Source: Dysgonomonadaceae bacterium PH5-43 (GTDB lineage Bacteria; Bacteroidota; Bacteroidia; Bacteroidales; Azobacteroidaceae). From it: DNA of 52,656 nt. The DNA lies in the NCBI GenBank assembly GCA_029916745.1, contig JARXWK010000023.1:1-52656 (forward strand), written 5' to 3'. Positions 36,487-44,836 of the stretch are shown piece after piece. Every line of letters starts with the position of its first letter. Positions within the stretch are counted from its first letter, which is position 1. Under the pieces are notes generated by a model that saw nothing but the letters and a program-made list of their open reading frames with translations, made no database searches and had not been told where the DNA came from. A program made the position numbers and the translations under genes.

Positions 36487-37347
36487 ATGAGATACTTAAT
36501 AGGATTGCTAACTCTTTTTTTTTGCTTTCAAATGCATGTGCATGCACAAAAAAAATCAGACAGCCATCGTCCACCTTGGATTTATGGAGATATGCCTGCT
36601 CAAACTAATTATAGTTATTGGTTTAAACAGATGTATGGAGAAGGGGGGAATCTATCAGAAGCAAGGCAGAATGCAACTTTGACATTACTTGGAGACCTAA
36701 TAAAATCTAAAGGATTTACGGTTTCAGGTAACGAATTAGAAGAAATACTTTCTATAGATTCTAATAATATGTATAATGAAACCGTATTGAGAAATTACTC
36801 TTATAATATAGAATATGCTCAGCAAAAAATATCGTTTCAGCCTGTCGACGAATATTGGGAACTTCGAAATGGCAATTACATCTGCTATGTCCTATATGAA
36901 GTTGCTAACAATCCTGAAAATGTAGACTTTGAACCAATCGTATATACAACTAACTACGGAGCATCTGCTTTGTTGAGATCTGCTATTATACCTGGGTGGG
37001 GGCAAATGCACAAGCGACAAACAACCAAAGGGATTGTAATTCTTAGCTCAGAAGTGTTAGGAGTCGCAGGAGTGATTTATTCTCAAAATATGTACAAGAG
37101 TTATAGAAATAAAGCAAAGATAGAGACGAATAACGAACTAAGAAATTCTTATAAAAACAAGAGCAATAATTGGGGAAACATTCGTAATGGATTTATAATT
37201 GGAGCGTCGGCAATTTACATTTATAATATAATTGACGTGGTCGCTTCCAAAGGAGCTAAAAGATATAATGCTGAGCAAAACTTTATGGTGCTACCATTCT
37301 TGGATAGCGAAGGTTTTACTGGGGTATCACTTTCTTATACATTCTAA
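36487..37347 (+). CDS. Exported protein with C-terminal DUF5683-like domain
   Basis: 286 residues. Signal peptide (1-20, ending VHAQ), a middle domain (about 30-150) with EARQNATLTLLGDLI, again LPP20-like, and a C-terminal part (about 160-286) with SAIIPGWGQMHKRQTTKGI followed by hydrophobic helices, as in DUF5683 proteins; the IPGWGQ-x-x-x-x motif is typical. It ends in an aromatic residue (LSYTF), as outer-membrane proteins often do. Function unknown. Lies between the 213-residue protein and the lipoprotein, with gaps of 10 and 8 bp. Confidence 0.7.
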   Translation: MRYLIGLLTLFFCFQMHVHAQKKSDSHRPPWIYGDMPAQTNYSYWFKQMYGEGGNLSEARQNATLTLLGDLIKSKGFTVSGNELEEILSIDSNNMYNETVLRNYSYNIEYAQQKISFQPVDEYWELRNGNYICYVLYEVANNPENVDFEPIVYTTNYGASALLRSAIIPGWGQMHKRQTTKGIVILSSEVLGVAGVIYSQNMYKSYRNKAKIETNNELRNSYKNKSNNWGNIRNGFIIGASAIYIYNIIDVVASKGAKRYNAEQNFMVLPFLDSEGFTGVSLSYTF

Positions 37348-37355
37348 TAATCAAT

Positions 37356-38897
37356 ATGAAAAAAAATATTCAATTTTATTTAGGAGTTATAATTATATTT
37401 ATTTCATCGTGTGTAAGCGATGAAATTGCATCCACAGGCTCTGTAACAGGAATAATAAAAGACGCATCTACAACTCAACCTTTACAGGGGTGTTTAGTTA
37501 CACTTTCTCCCTCTGGGAAAGCTGTTTCAACGGGGAGCGATGGTTTATATTCTTTTAGCGACTTATCCCCTGAAACATATTCAATAGAAATACAAAAGAC
37601 AGGATATGCGGCAGAAAAGAAAGAGACGACAATAACTGCTGGGAATGTCAATAAAGTAGATGTTTTTTTAATTAAAGAAACGGAGGGTCTATCGGTAACT
37701 CCAGAAGTGTTAAACTTTGGAGAATTGGAAACAAGCAAAGAGTTTTATATATCCAATAAAACAACATCGTCAAGTATTTCATATACCATAAAAGCAAATG
37801 CTGATTGGATTTATCTGAGTTCTACTGAAGGAGTAGTGAGCTCTAATACAAGCAAAATCAAGGTTGTTATCGAGCGAGAATCACTTAGCATTGGGGAATA
37901 TGAAAAAGGTTTGAGTATCACTTCTCCTGTAGGTGAAGTAATTGTTCCTGTCATTGTCAAACAAGTCGAAAAAACTACACCAAAAATTGGTATTGGAGAT
38001 TTTGACAACATCACAGAAAGCTCATTTTCTGTCAAAGGAATTATACATAGTACAGGAGGACTAAAAATAACGAGTCATGGTCATTGCTGGTCTGAAAATG
38101 AATTACCGACTATCGAAGGTTCATCTAAAACGAATTTTGGAGATACAGAAGAAATTGGAGATTTCACAAGTCAAATTACTCAATTAATAACGGGTAAAAC
38201 TTATTATGTAAGAGCTTATGCTGTTAATAGCAAAGGAGTTTCCTATAGCGAACAAATATCTATTACAATGCCTTATATCAGTATTCCTATGTTAAACACA
38301 AAGGCAGCTACAGGTATAACTTCTGAGAAGGCTTTTTTAAATGGGGAAGTATTAAATAATGGAGGTAGTAATATTACAGAATATGGCTTTTATTATGGTA
38401 TAACTGAAAATCCTACAACAAAAAATATAATAGAAGGTAATATTGCTGATTTCAAAATAGTTGTAGAAAACTTAATTCCTGGACAAACCTATTATTATAA
38501 GGCATATGCTATTAATGCTAAAGGTATAGGATATGGAGAAATATTAACTTTCAAAACAAGGCAGGAAGGTAGTTCAACAGAAACAAGTCCTCCTACAAAA
38601 CCGATTATTTCCAATATATCAGGAAACTCAGCAACAGCAATATCTTCCATTTCTTTAAGTTCTAATGATATAATTATAGAAGCAGGGATGGAATGTAGTA
38701 AGGATTATTATTTCCGAAACTCAAAAGGATATAAAAAATTCCCAGGTACAGTGCAGGAAGATGGAACTTTAACCGTGAGATTAACGGATTTATATCAGGA
38801 TTTCATGTATGACGGTTCATTTGTTCGTGCATATATTATTACAGAAGAGAAAGGGGAGTTGATTAGTAAAGAAACCTATTTTAGTTTTAAATGGTAA
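37356..38897 (+). CDS. Lipoprotein with carboxypeptidase-regulatory-like and FN3-like domains
   Basis: 513 residues. Lipobox ISSC with C19, followed by V-S-D-E, close to the acidic export signal that sends Bacteroidetes lipoproteins to the cell surface. Domains: carboxypeptidase-regulatory-like beta sandwich (about 28-105; GSVTGIIKDASTTQPLQGCLV), a BACON-like domain (about 110-200; ADWIYLSSTEGVVSSN), two FN3-like domains (about 205-300 and 305-400; YYVRAYAVNSKGVSYSE, YYYKAYAINAKGIGYGE), and a C-terminal domain (about 415-513). Probably a surface binding or scaffold protein. Last gene of the operon. Confidence 0.8.
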   Translation: MKKNIQFYLGVIIIFISSCVSDEIASTGSVTGIIKDASTTQPLQGCLVTLSPSGKAVSTGSDGLYSFSDLSPETYSIEIQKTGYAAEKKETTITAGNVNKVDVFLIKETEGLSVTPEVLNFGELETSKEFYISNKTTSSSISYTIKANADWIYLSSTEGVVSSNTSKIKVVIERESLSIGEYEKGLSITSPVGEVIVPVIVKQVEKTTPKIGIGDFDNITESSFSVKGIIHSTGGLKITSHGHCWSENELPTIEGSSKTNFGDTEEIGDFTSQITQLITGKTYYVRAYAVNSKGVSYSEQISITMPYISIPMLNTKAATGITSEKAFLNGEVLNNGGSNITEYGFYYGITENPTTKNIIEGNIADFKIVVENLIPGQTYYYKAYAINAKGIGYGEILTFKTRQEGSSTETSPPTKPIISNISGNSATAISSISLSSNDIIIEAGMECSKDYYFRNSKGYKKFPGTVQEDGTLTVRLTDLYQDFMYDGSFVRAYIITEEKGELISKETYFSFKW

Positions 38898-38990
38898 TGA
38901 TAATCAAGGAACAAGGGTTTTTATATCGTCATAGCTGGTTCCAAGAAGCAACAAGCACTTTTTACTATAAAAGAGAACAATCTGAATTAA

Positions 38991-39359
38991 TTAAATCGAA
39001 ATGATATTGCGGACAATCCACCAAACGATCATTAAGGCAAGATAAGTATAAACAGCGGCTTTGCTATAGCAAATATTTTTCAGTTTCGTTAGTTTACCTT
39101 TGGGGTCAAACCAAGTAACTATTATTAATGCTACAGCATAAGGGATTGATATAACTAAGAAGAAGTTATAAGATAGAGCTTTGTAAAAATCGAGATGAAG
39201 TAGATGATATGCTGCGCGTTGTATTCCGCAGCCTGGACATTGATAGCCAGTTAGTAAATAGAAAGGACATTTGGGCAACCATATCGATTCTTCTGGGTTA
39301 ATGAAGAATAATATTGTTGCCCCAATGATTATACTTGTAATGACGATTATTGCTTTAAT
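38991..39359 (-). CDS. DUF2752 membrane protein, probable ATT start
   Basis: The conserved part holds the DUF2752 signature CPFYLLTGYQCPGCGIQRA and two further membrane helices. The first ATG/GTG/TTG in this frame is a TTG at 39278, which would cut the family's first membrane helix. The frame stays open upstream and encodes exactly the expected helix and linker (IIVITSIIIGATILFFINPEES). The best start is then ATT at 39359, which overlaps the TAA stop of the CD225 gene (ATTAA), giving 122 residues. Function of DUF2752 is unknown; the cysteine pair suggests metal or disulfide chemistry. DUF2752 and CD225/TM2-type genes often occur side by side. Confidence 0.65.
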   Translation of the reverse strand: MKAIIVITSIIIGATILFFINPEESIWLPKCPFYLLTGYQCPGCGIQRAAYHLLHLDFYKALSYNFFLVISIPYAVALIIVTWFDPKGKLTKLKNICYSKAAVYTYLALMIVWWIVRNIISI

Positions 39360-39660
39360 AAGGGAAGTTCTCTGTTGAAAAAAGCATAGTTGCGAAGAAT
39401 ATTATGTATATCATATATAAAATCCCAACTACAAGTCCAGAACCTAATGCAACAAAAAACCAAGTCTTTGCTTTTTGTGCAGCATTTTCTGCTAAGTCAT
39501 ATTTCCCTGAGTTCCACAGATTGTCAACTTGTGTAGCATAAACTATAGAGACTACACCGAAAGGTAAGCAGCATAGCACAGTAGATAAAATTGCCCATAC
39601 CAAATAATTATTTGGTTTCTGACGTTGAGGAGCATTATTGCTGTAATCGTAATATTCCAT
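39355..39660 (-). CDS. CD225/dispanin family membrane protein
   Basis: 101 residues: a proline- and asparagine-rich cytoplasmic start (about 1-18), two membrane helices (about 19-42 and 70-95), and between them the CD225 block CCLPFGVVSIVYATQVDNLWNSGKYDLAENAAQKAK. This matches bacterial CD225/dispanin proteins. Role in bacteria unknown. It overlaps the next gene by its stop codon. The promoter region has a 15-bp direct repeat around the -7 box. Confidence 0.88.
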   Translation of the reverse strand: MEYYDYSNNAPQRQKPNNYLVWAILSTVLCCLPFGVVSIVYATQVDNLWNSGKYDLAENAAQKAKTWFFVALGSGLVVGILYMIYIIFFATMLFSTENFPY

Positions 39661-39667
39661 AAGAGTT

Positions 39668-39711
39668 AATTTTTAATGTTTTGCAAATATATAAATAATT
39701 TTTAATGTTTT
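39668..39711 (-). promoter_or_regulatory. -7 box between two 15-bp direct repeats
   Basis: TATATTTG on the minus strand at 39691-39684 is an exact TAnnTTTG, 24 bp before the CD225 ATG. The 15-mer AATTTTTAATGTTTT lies on both sides, at 39668-39682 and 39697-39711, spaced 29 bp apart. It could bind a regulator. Confidence 0.5.
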
Positions 39712-39722
39712 ATTGAAAAGGA

Positions 39723-41390
39723 TTAATATTTAAATATACTTCCTCCAACAAACTCTCTTAATAAAGAAGTGTTTGGCAGTTCTTCTATATCAATATAGTT
39801 GAAATAACCCAAAAACTTTAGTAAGCGGTGAGCTTCCGAAAATTCGGGGGCAGTTCTTAAAACTTTCTCCAATATAGGTTCTGCTATTCTTCTTAAAGCA
39901 GCCAATTCGTATAGCATTGCAGAGTTAAACATAGCATCGGCGTTTTCTTGGAAAGGGAATATCCATTTATCTTCTCCTTTTCTAACAAGAGGCCAGCGAT
40001 CTATAGTTTCGTTAACTGTGTATCCTCTAAATTGATGGTCTCTAACTATACGGCGAAGAAGTCTGTTGTCGGTAGTAGAAATCCAGTTATGGTCGTCTAA
40101 AGATAAGGAAGTTAGAGCCGATACGTATATTTTGTACATAGCTTCTTGTGGTATTGTTGGCAATAATTCGGGGTTCATTGCGTGAATACCTTCCATAACT
40201 AAAACAGAGTTCTCTTTTAGTTGTACGGTATTGCCTCTGTAAACTCTTTCTCCTTTTTGGAAGTCATAAGTAGGAAGAGCAACAACTTCTCCGGCCAGAA
40301 TTTTTCTTAAGTCTTCTTCAAACTTTGGTAAGTCGATAGCATAAAGAGATTCGTAGTCGTATTGCCCGTTTTCGTCTAAAGGAGTCTCAACTCTGTTTAC
40401 GTAATAATCGTCTAAAGATATACTTATAGGATTAAGTGTTGTAGCCAGTAGTTGCACTTGCAAACGTTTGCAGAAACTTGTTTTACCAGACGAAGAAGGA
40501 CCTGCAATAAGAACTACTCTAATTCCTTTTTCAAATCTACTGAATATATCGTCGGCTATCTGACTAATCTTTCTCTCTTGAAGAATCTCCGACACTTTTA
40601 CCATTGTAGGAATATTGCCCGATTGAATAACCTTGTTAAGGTCTCCAACGTTCATCATTCCCATTGCTTTCTGAAAGTGAAGGTATTCCCAAAAGGCGTC
40701 CATCATCTTTTCTTGTTTATGATATTCTGGCAAAATGTTAGGTTGTGGTTTGTGAGGGATACGCAGTAAAACACCACCTCCTAATTTTACAAGGTCGAAT
40801 AGGTAGATCGACTTTGTAGAAGGAACAAGCACTCCGTAAAAGTCGTCGATGTAATCGCCCATAGAATAATATTTGCTATAGATATTCCCTGCTGTTTCGA
40901 GCAAACGTACTTTGTCCATTCTTCCTTTTTTGCGAAAGATTTCGCTAACTATAGCTGTTTGTTCTTGATGCGGAATAAGAGGAATGTCTTCGTCTATAAT
41001 CTGTTGCATTCTCTTTTTTATAGCTGTAACTTCTTTTTGAGTAACTTTCTTCCCTATGTCGAGTACGCAATAATAACCTCTCGACTGAGGGTGTTCTATG
41101 TTTATTGAGCCTTCGGGGTATAAGTCGTGTACGGCTTTAGTTAAAACAAAGCAAAGCGAACGCACATAAGCTCTTATGCCCGATGGGTTATTTACCCCAA
41201 CAAACTCAATATCTTTAGAGTTGTAACATTTGTAGTGAAGCGACTTTGTTTTATTGTTTACCTTCGCACACGCCAATTCCCAATCTAACTTTAAGTTTAT
41301 TTGTTTGTATACGTCGAGTAGAGAAACCCCTGGCTCGAACTCGTAATATGTACTGTTGTTTTTTACGTATAATTTTATTTTGTTTTCCAT
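39723..41390 (-). CDS. Nucleoside (uridine-like) kinase with TGS/ThrRS-like N-terminus
   Basis: 555 residues. N-terminal TGS-like domain (about 1-60), a ThrRS/AlaRS second-additional-domain-like part (about 70-190; IEHPQSRGYYCVLDIGKKVT), and a phosphoribulokinase/uridine kinase domain (about 290-480) with Walker A GPSSSGKTSFCKRL, SLDDYY and VLVMEGIHAMN. This fused form is widespread in Bacteroidetes and Firmicutes and is usually annotated nucleoside kinase; the natural substrate is not certain. Cytoplasmic. Own promoter (41435-41442), divergent from the FKBP genes. Confidence 0.9.
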   Translation of the reverse strand: MENKIKLYVKNNSTYYEFEPGVSLLDVYKQINLKLDWELACAKVNNKTKSLHYKCYNSKDIEFVGVNNPSGIRAYVRSLCFVLTKAVHDLYPEGSINIEHPQSRGYYCVLDIGKKVTQKEVTAIKKRMQQIIDEDIPLIPHQEQTAIVSEIFRKKGRMDKVRLLETAGNIYSKYYSMGDYIDDFYGVLVPSTKSIYLFDLVKLGGGVLLRIPHKPQPNILPEYHKQEKMMDAFWEYLHFQKAMGMMNVGDLNKVIQSGNIPTMVKVSEILQERKISQIADDIFSRFEKGIRVVLIAGPSSSGKTSFCKRLQVQLLATTLNPISISLDDYYVNRVETPLDENGQYDYESLYAIDLPKFEEDLRKILAGEVVALPTYDFQKGERVYRGNTVQLKENSVLVMEGIHAMNPELLPTIPQEAMYKIYVSALTSLSLDDHNWISTTDNRLLRRIVRDHQFRGYTVNETIDRWPLVRKGEDKWIFPFQENADAMFNSAMLYELAALRRIAEPILEKVLRTAPEFSEAHRLLKFLGYFNYIDIEELPNTSLLREFVGGSIFKY

Positions 41391-41434
41391 GTCTATAAAG
41401 ATTATAAATTGTTAAAATGGATATTGTTAATGAC

Positions 41435-41442
41435 AAATTTAC
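41435..41442 (-). promoter_or_regulatory. -7 box for the nucleoside kinase gene
   Basis: TAAATTTG on the minus strand, an exact TAnnTTTG, 44 bp before the kinase ATG. Divergent with the box at 41486-41493. Confidence 0.5.
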
Positions 41443-41485
41443 GAAATAAATTAGAAGTCGCTTTCTTTTGTGTTGATAAAAGAAT

Positions 41486-41493
41486 TACATTTG
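41486..41493 (+). promoter_or_regulatory. -7 box for the FKBP gene pair
   Basis: TACATTTG, an exact TAnnTTTG, 38 bp before the ATG at 41532. It lies downstream of the longer open frame's first ATG (41409), which is therefore not the start. Confidence 0.55.
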
Positions 41494-41531
41494 CACTTTA
41501 TTTCAAATTATTAACAAAAAAGAAACGTAAA

Positions 41532-42128
41532 ATGAGCGCAGATTTTGACAAAATAAGTTATGCCTTAGGTATGAATATGGGTAATAGCTTCCGTTCTTCG
41601 GGTATAAAAGAGTTAGATGTGAATGAGTTTTCACAAGCTATAGATGATGTAATGAAAGGAGCTTCTCTTAAAATGAGCTACGACGAAGCTAAACAAGTAA
41701 TGTCGGATTTTTTTGCTAAACTTCAAGAAGAGAGACTAATCATAAATAAAAAAGCAGGAGAAGAATTTCTTAAGATAAACAAAGAACGTCCAGGAGTAAA
41801 GACTACTGATAGTGGTATTCAATACGAAGTTCTTCAAGAAGGAACAGGGGCTAAACCTAAAGCAACTGATAGCGTAAAGGTACACTACGAAGGTAAACTT
41901 ATAGACGGACAAATATTTGATTCTTCAATTAAAAGAGGAGAACCAGCATCTTTTGGTCTTAACCAAGTAATACCAGGTTGGACAGAAGCTTTACAGCTTA
42001 TGCCTGTAGGTTCAAAATATAGAATATACATTCCTTCTCATTTAGCTTACGGCGAAAGAGGAGCCGGTGAAATGATAGAGCCAAATAGTACTTTGGTTTT
42101 TGATGTTGAATTATTGGATATAGTATAA
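41532..42128 (+). CDS. FKBP-type peptidyl-prolyl isomerase, cytoplasmic
   Basis: 198 residues from the ATG at 41532 (MSADFDKISYALG). The open frame runs back to 41409, but that part is rich in rare residues and the -7 box lies inside it. N-terminal FkpA-type dimerisation helices (about 1-85) and a C-terminal FKBP domain (about 95-198; VKVHYEGKLIDGQIFDSS...PASFGLNQVIPGWTEALQLMPVGSKYRIYIP). No signal peptide, so it acts in the cytoplasm. The next gene is an exported paralogue after 18 bp. Confidence 0.92.
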   Translation: MSADFDKISYALGMNMGNSFRSSGIKELDVNEFSQAIDDVMKGASLKMSYDEAKQVMSDFFAKLQEERLIINKKAGEEFLKINKERPGVKTTDSGIQYEVLQEGTGAKPKATDSVKVHYEGKLIDGQIFDSSIKRGEPASFGLNQVIPGWTEALQLMPVGSKYRIYIPSHLAYGERGAGEMIEPNSTLVFDVELLDIV

Positions 42129-42146
42129 ACGATAAATAAATTCAAA

Positions 42147-43031
42147 ATGAACAAATTAGTAAAAACTTTTATGTTTTCTATGTTGGCAGTTGCCAGCATA
42201 ACAATGTTTTCGTGTAATGCTCAAGTGCCTAAGGCTGACTTGAAAAATAATCTCGACTCAATAGCTTATTCGCAAGGTGTTTTGTCGGCTGCACAAATCG
42301 ACCAATTATTCGCCGATTTTAATATTAAGCCAGAAAATCAAAAGGATTACATCAACGGATTTATAAAAGGAATGAAGGCAGCTCCTAAGTCAGACAAACA
42401 AAAAGCTGAAGCTATGGGTAAATGGATGGGAGAGCAATTTTCCCTTTTAATTTTCCCTACTATCGGAGAACAAATGTTTCAAGATTCTACAATTTCTTTA
42501 AGTACTGATAATTTTACTGCTGGGTATATAGCATCTATTGATGGCCCTGAAAGTACACTTATTAAAGCAGAAGAAGCTCAAATGTATATGATGATGGCAA
42601 TTGAAGAAGTAAGACGCCAATCTCTTGAAAAAAACAATGCTGAAGCAAAAGCTGAAAATGCTGCTTTCTTAGAAAAGAATGCTAAAGAAGAAGGAGTGGT
42701 AACATTGCCAAGCGGACTTCAATACAAAGTTATTTCTGAAGGTAAAGGTGCTAAACCTGCTGCTACAGATGAAGTAACTGTTCACTATCACGGAACAACT
42801 ATTAAAGGTGAAGTTTTTGATAGTTCGGTAGATAGAGGAGAGCCAGCAACTTTCCCTCTAAATGCAGTTATTCCTGGTTGGACAGAAGGATTGCAGCTTA
42901 TGCCTGTAGGTTCTAAATATATGTTTTATATTCCTTACGATTTAGCTTACGGAGCCGAAGGTCGCGGAGGTTTAATTACTCCTTTTGCTACTTTAGTTTT
43001 TGAAGTTGAGCTACTTGATATAAAAAAATAA
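42147..43031 (+). CDS. FKBP-type peptidyl-prolyl isomerase lipoprotein
   Basis: 294 residues. Lipoprotein signal with the lipobox FSC, C23 being the modified residue. Long N-terminal helical region (about 35-190) as in FkpA/Mip, and a C-terminal FKBP domain (about 200-294; VTVHYHGTTIKGEVFDSSVDRGEPATFPLNAVIPGW). It assists folding of proline-containing proteins in the periplasm or at the outer membrane. Paralogue of the preceding cytoplasmic enzyme; together they form a two-gene operon serving both compartments. Confidence 0.92.
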   Translation: MNKLVKTFMFSMLAVASITMFSCNAQVPKADLKNNLDSIAYSQGVLSAAQIDQLFADFNIKPENQKDYINGFIKGMKAAPKSDKQKAEAMGKWMGEQFSLLIFPTIGEQMFQDSTISLSTDNFTAGYIASIDGPESTLIKAEEAQMYMMMAIEEVRRQSLEKNNAEAKAENAAFLEKNAKEEGVVTLPSGLQYKVISEGKGAKPAATDEVTVHYHGTTIKGEVFDSSVDRGEPATFPLNAVIPGWTEGLQLMPVGSKYMFYIPYDLAYGAEGRGGLITPFATLVFEVELLDIKK

Positions 43032-43074
43032 TGTGTAATTATTGTACGTTGTAAAAACGACAAACAACAAAATC

Positions 43075-43536
43075 ATGGAAAAGATAGATAATTTAGATAA
43101 GAAAATATTATCGATTATTTCTCAGAATGCTCGTATTCCCTTTAAAGATGTAGCAGAAGAATGTGGCGTTTCTCGAGCTGCAATTCACCAAAGGGTACAG
43201 AAAATGATTGAAATGAAGGTAATAGTAGGTTCGGGATACCAAGTAAACTCTCGAGTTCTTGGTTTTAATACCTGCACTTATATAGGAATAAAATTAGAAA
43301 AAGGTTCTATGTATAAGGAAGTAGCACCCGAATTACAAAAAATACCCGAAATAGTTGAATGTCATTTCACCACAGGTCCTTACACAATATTAGTAAAACT
43401 GTTTGCAAGAGATAACGAACATCTTATGGAATTGCTTAATGGGCATATTCAAGAAATACCCGGAGTGATTTCTACTGAAACATTAATATCTTTACGACAA
43501 AGTTTCAAGAGAGAAATTCCGATAGTTGTAGAGTAA
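43075..43536 (+). CDS. Lrp/AsnC family transcriptional regulator
   Basis: 153 residues from the ATG at 43075 (MEKIDNLDKKILSIISQNAR); an upstream TTG at 43042 is in frame but adds residues not typical of the family. N-terminal helix-turn-helix (FKDVAEECGVSRAAIHQRVQKM) and C-terminal RAM ligand domain (about 70-150; VECHFTTGPYTILVKLFARDNEHLMELL). Such proteins sense amino acids and form octamers. A strong terminator follows. Targets unknown. Confidence 0.93.
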   Translation: MEKIDNLDKKILSIISQNARIPFKDVAEECGVSRAAIHQRVQKMIEMKVIVGSGYQVNSRVLGFNTCTYIGIKLEKGSMYKEVAPELQKIPEIVECHFTTGPYTILVKLFARDNEHLMELLNGHIQEIPGVISTETLISLRQSFKREIPIVVE

Positions 43537-43558
43537 TTATCTTTTGTGTAATTAATAA

Positions 43559-43599
43559 AAGTCGCTTAATCTATTTCTTAATAATTGATTAAGCGACTT
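43559..43599. terminator. Terminator after the Lrp/AsnC gene
   Basis: Perfect 13-bp stem AAGTCGCTTAATC/GATTAAGCGACTT with a 15-nt loop, followed by AACGTTTT on the plus strand; the T run is weak but the stem is strong. Confidence 0.8.
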
Positions 43600-43636
43600 A
43601 ACGTTTTAAAAAGGTGTAGTTAAATTTGTTTAATGC

Positions 43637-43668
43637 TTGTCTTACTCTGTCTTTTTTGTCTATTTTTG
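43637..43668 (+). promoter_or_regulatory. Promoter with -33 TTG and -7 box for the phosphatase gene
   Basis: TTG at 43637-43639, 21 bp spacer, then TATTTTTG at 43661-43668. This is the best match in the window to the full Bacteroidetes consensus (TTTG-N19-21-TAnnTTTG). The ATG is 29 bp further on. Confidence 0.6.
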
Positions 43669-43697
43669 TTTCGTTCAGATTAGAAAAAAGATTGCTT

Positions 43698-44756
43698 ATG
43701 GTAAAACAATTACTTTGGTTCCCCTTTTTCGTGTCTTTTATTCTGCTTGGCTGCACTAAAGATAATTCGAAGATAGATGCCGTGTGCGAACTTATGCCTA
43801 ATGGCACGTACCTTATTAAGTGGGAAACTTTCCCTCCTATAAACGGCGTTGTGAGAATATATGAATCATTGAACCCCGACTCGTTTAACCTTTCAACTCC
43901 TATAGCCGAATTAGATATTCAAAAGGGATATAAAAGAGTGCTAAGTATGCCTAACTCTTCACGTTCTTACTTTAAGTTGGTTTTTAATAAAACCCATTCT
44001 ATAATAATAGCCGATAGAGTAATACGTACTCAAGGTATAATTAACTTTAGAGATATGGGCGGTTATGTGAATAAAGATGGAAAGAAGATTAAATGGGGTA
44101 AAATTTATCGTTCGGGTTCTCTTTCTACTGCAACAAAAAAAGATATGCGCATTCTTGATAGGTTGAGAATAGAAACAGCAATAGATTTGCGTTCGCATCG
44201 AGAAAGCTATAATTTCCCTAATAAATCGCACCTGCCACATATTTATAACCTACCATTAAGAGGAGATAGATACGATACATTCTTTGAGGAAGTATTGGCT
44301 CAACAAATGAAACTTATAGATATAATGACTTACAATGAGAGCCTATTAAACTCTATAGTCGAAAACAACTCTGATTATTTTAAGCGAATGTTTGAAGTAT
44401 TGCTTGAAGAGAAAAACTATCCACTTGTTTTTTATTGTTCATTAGGAAAAGACAGAACTGCCGTTGCTTCGGTATTAATACTTGCAGCATTAGATATAGA
44501 AAAAAACTGCATACTTGATGATTATTTAATGTCGAACCGACAGATAAACTATAATTCTTTATTTAAGAATGCAGAAATTTACCCTTGGGACGTTCAAGAG
44601 TCTATTACCGCAATGATTGGAACGCACAAAGAAACGATTAAGAATACAATGGAAAATCTTATCACTTCGTATGGTTCTATTGATAATTATTTTGAAAAAG
44701 AACTAAACCTAACTCCTAAAAAAAGAGAAAAGCTTAAGGCTATACTCCTTGAGTAA
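43698..44756 (+). CDS. Tyrosine-protein phosphatase lipoprotein
   Basis: 352 residues from the ATG at 43698; an in-frame ATG at 43626 lies before the promoter. The N-terminus is a lipoprotein signal ending LLGC. A short beta domain (about 25-110) precedes a phosphatase of the bacterial DSP/tyrosine type: NFRDMGGY, KIYRSGSLS, TAIDLRSHRE and the catalytic P-loop YCSLGKDRT (C-x5-R: C, S, L, G, K, D, R). It should dephosphorylate tyrosine or a phospholipid-like substrate outside the cytoplasm. Transcribed alone. Confidence 0.9.
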   Translation: MVKQLLWFPFFVSFILLGCTKDNSKIDAVCELMPNGTYLIKWETFPPINGVVRIYESLNPDSFNLSTPIAELDIQKGYKRVLSMPNSSRSYFKLVFNKTHSIIIADRVIRTQGIINFRDMGGYVNKDGKKIKWGKIYRSGSLSTATKKDMRILDRLRIETAIDLRSHRESYNFPNKSHLPHIYNLPLRGDRYDTFFEEVLAQQMKLIDIMTYNESLLNSIVENNSDYFKRMFEVLLEEKNYPLVFYCSLGKDRTAVASVLILAALDIEKNCILDDYLMSNRQINYNSLFKNAEIYPWDVQESITAMIGTHKETIKNTMENLITSYGSIDNYFEKELNLTPKKREKLKAILLE

Positions 44757-44801
44757 TTGTAAATCGATTGATATTTATGCTGTTAATTGTGAATTACTTC
44801 G

Positions 44802-44809
44802 TACCTTTG
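44802..44809 (+). promoter_or_regulatory. -7 box for the DEAD-box helicase gene
   Basis: TACCTTTG, an exact TAnnTTTG, 27 bp before the TTG start codon at 44837. Confidence 0.55.
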
Positions 44810-44836
44810 TGCCGTATTTACGATAAATAAATTAAA

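Noticed and set aside
41409-41531. Longer N-terminus of the first FKBP protein
   Set aside because: The -7 box at 41486-41493 lies inside it and the added residues are not FKBP-like.
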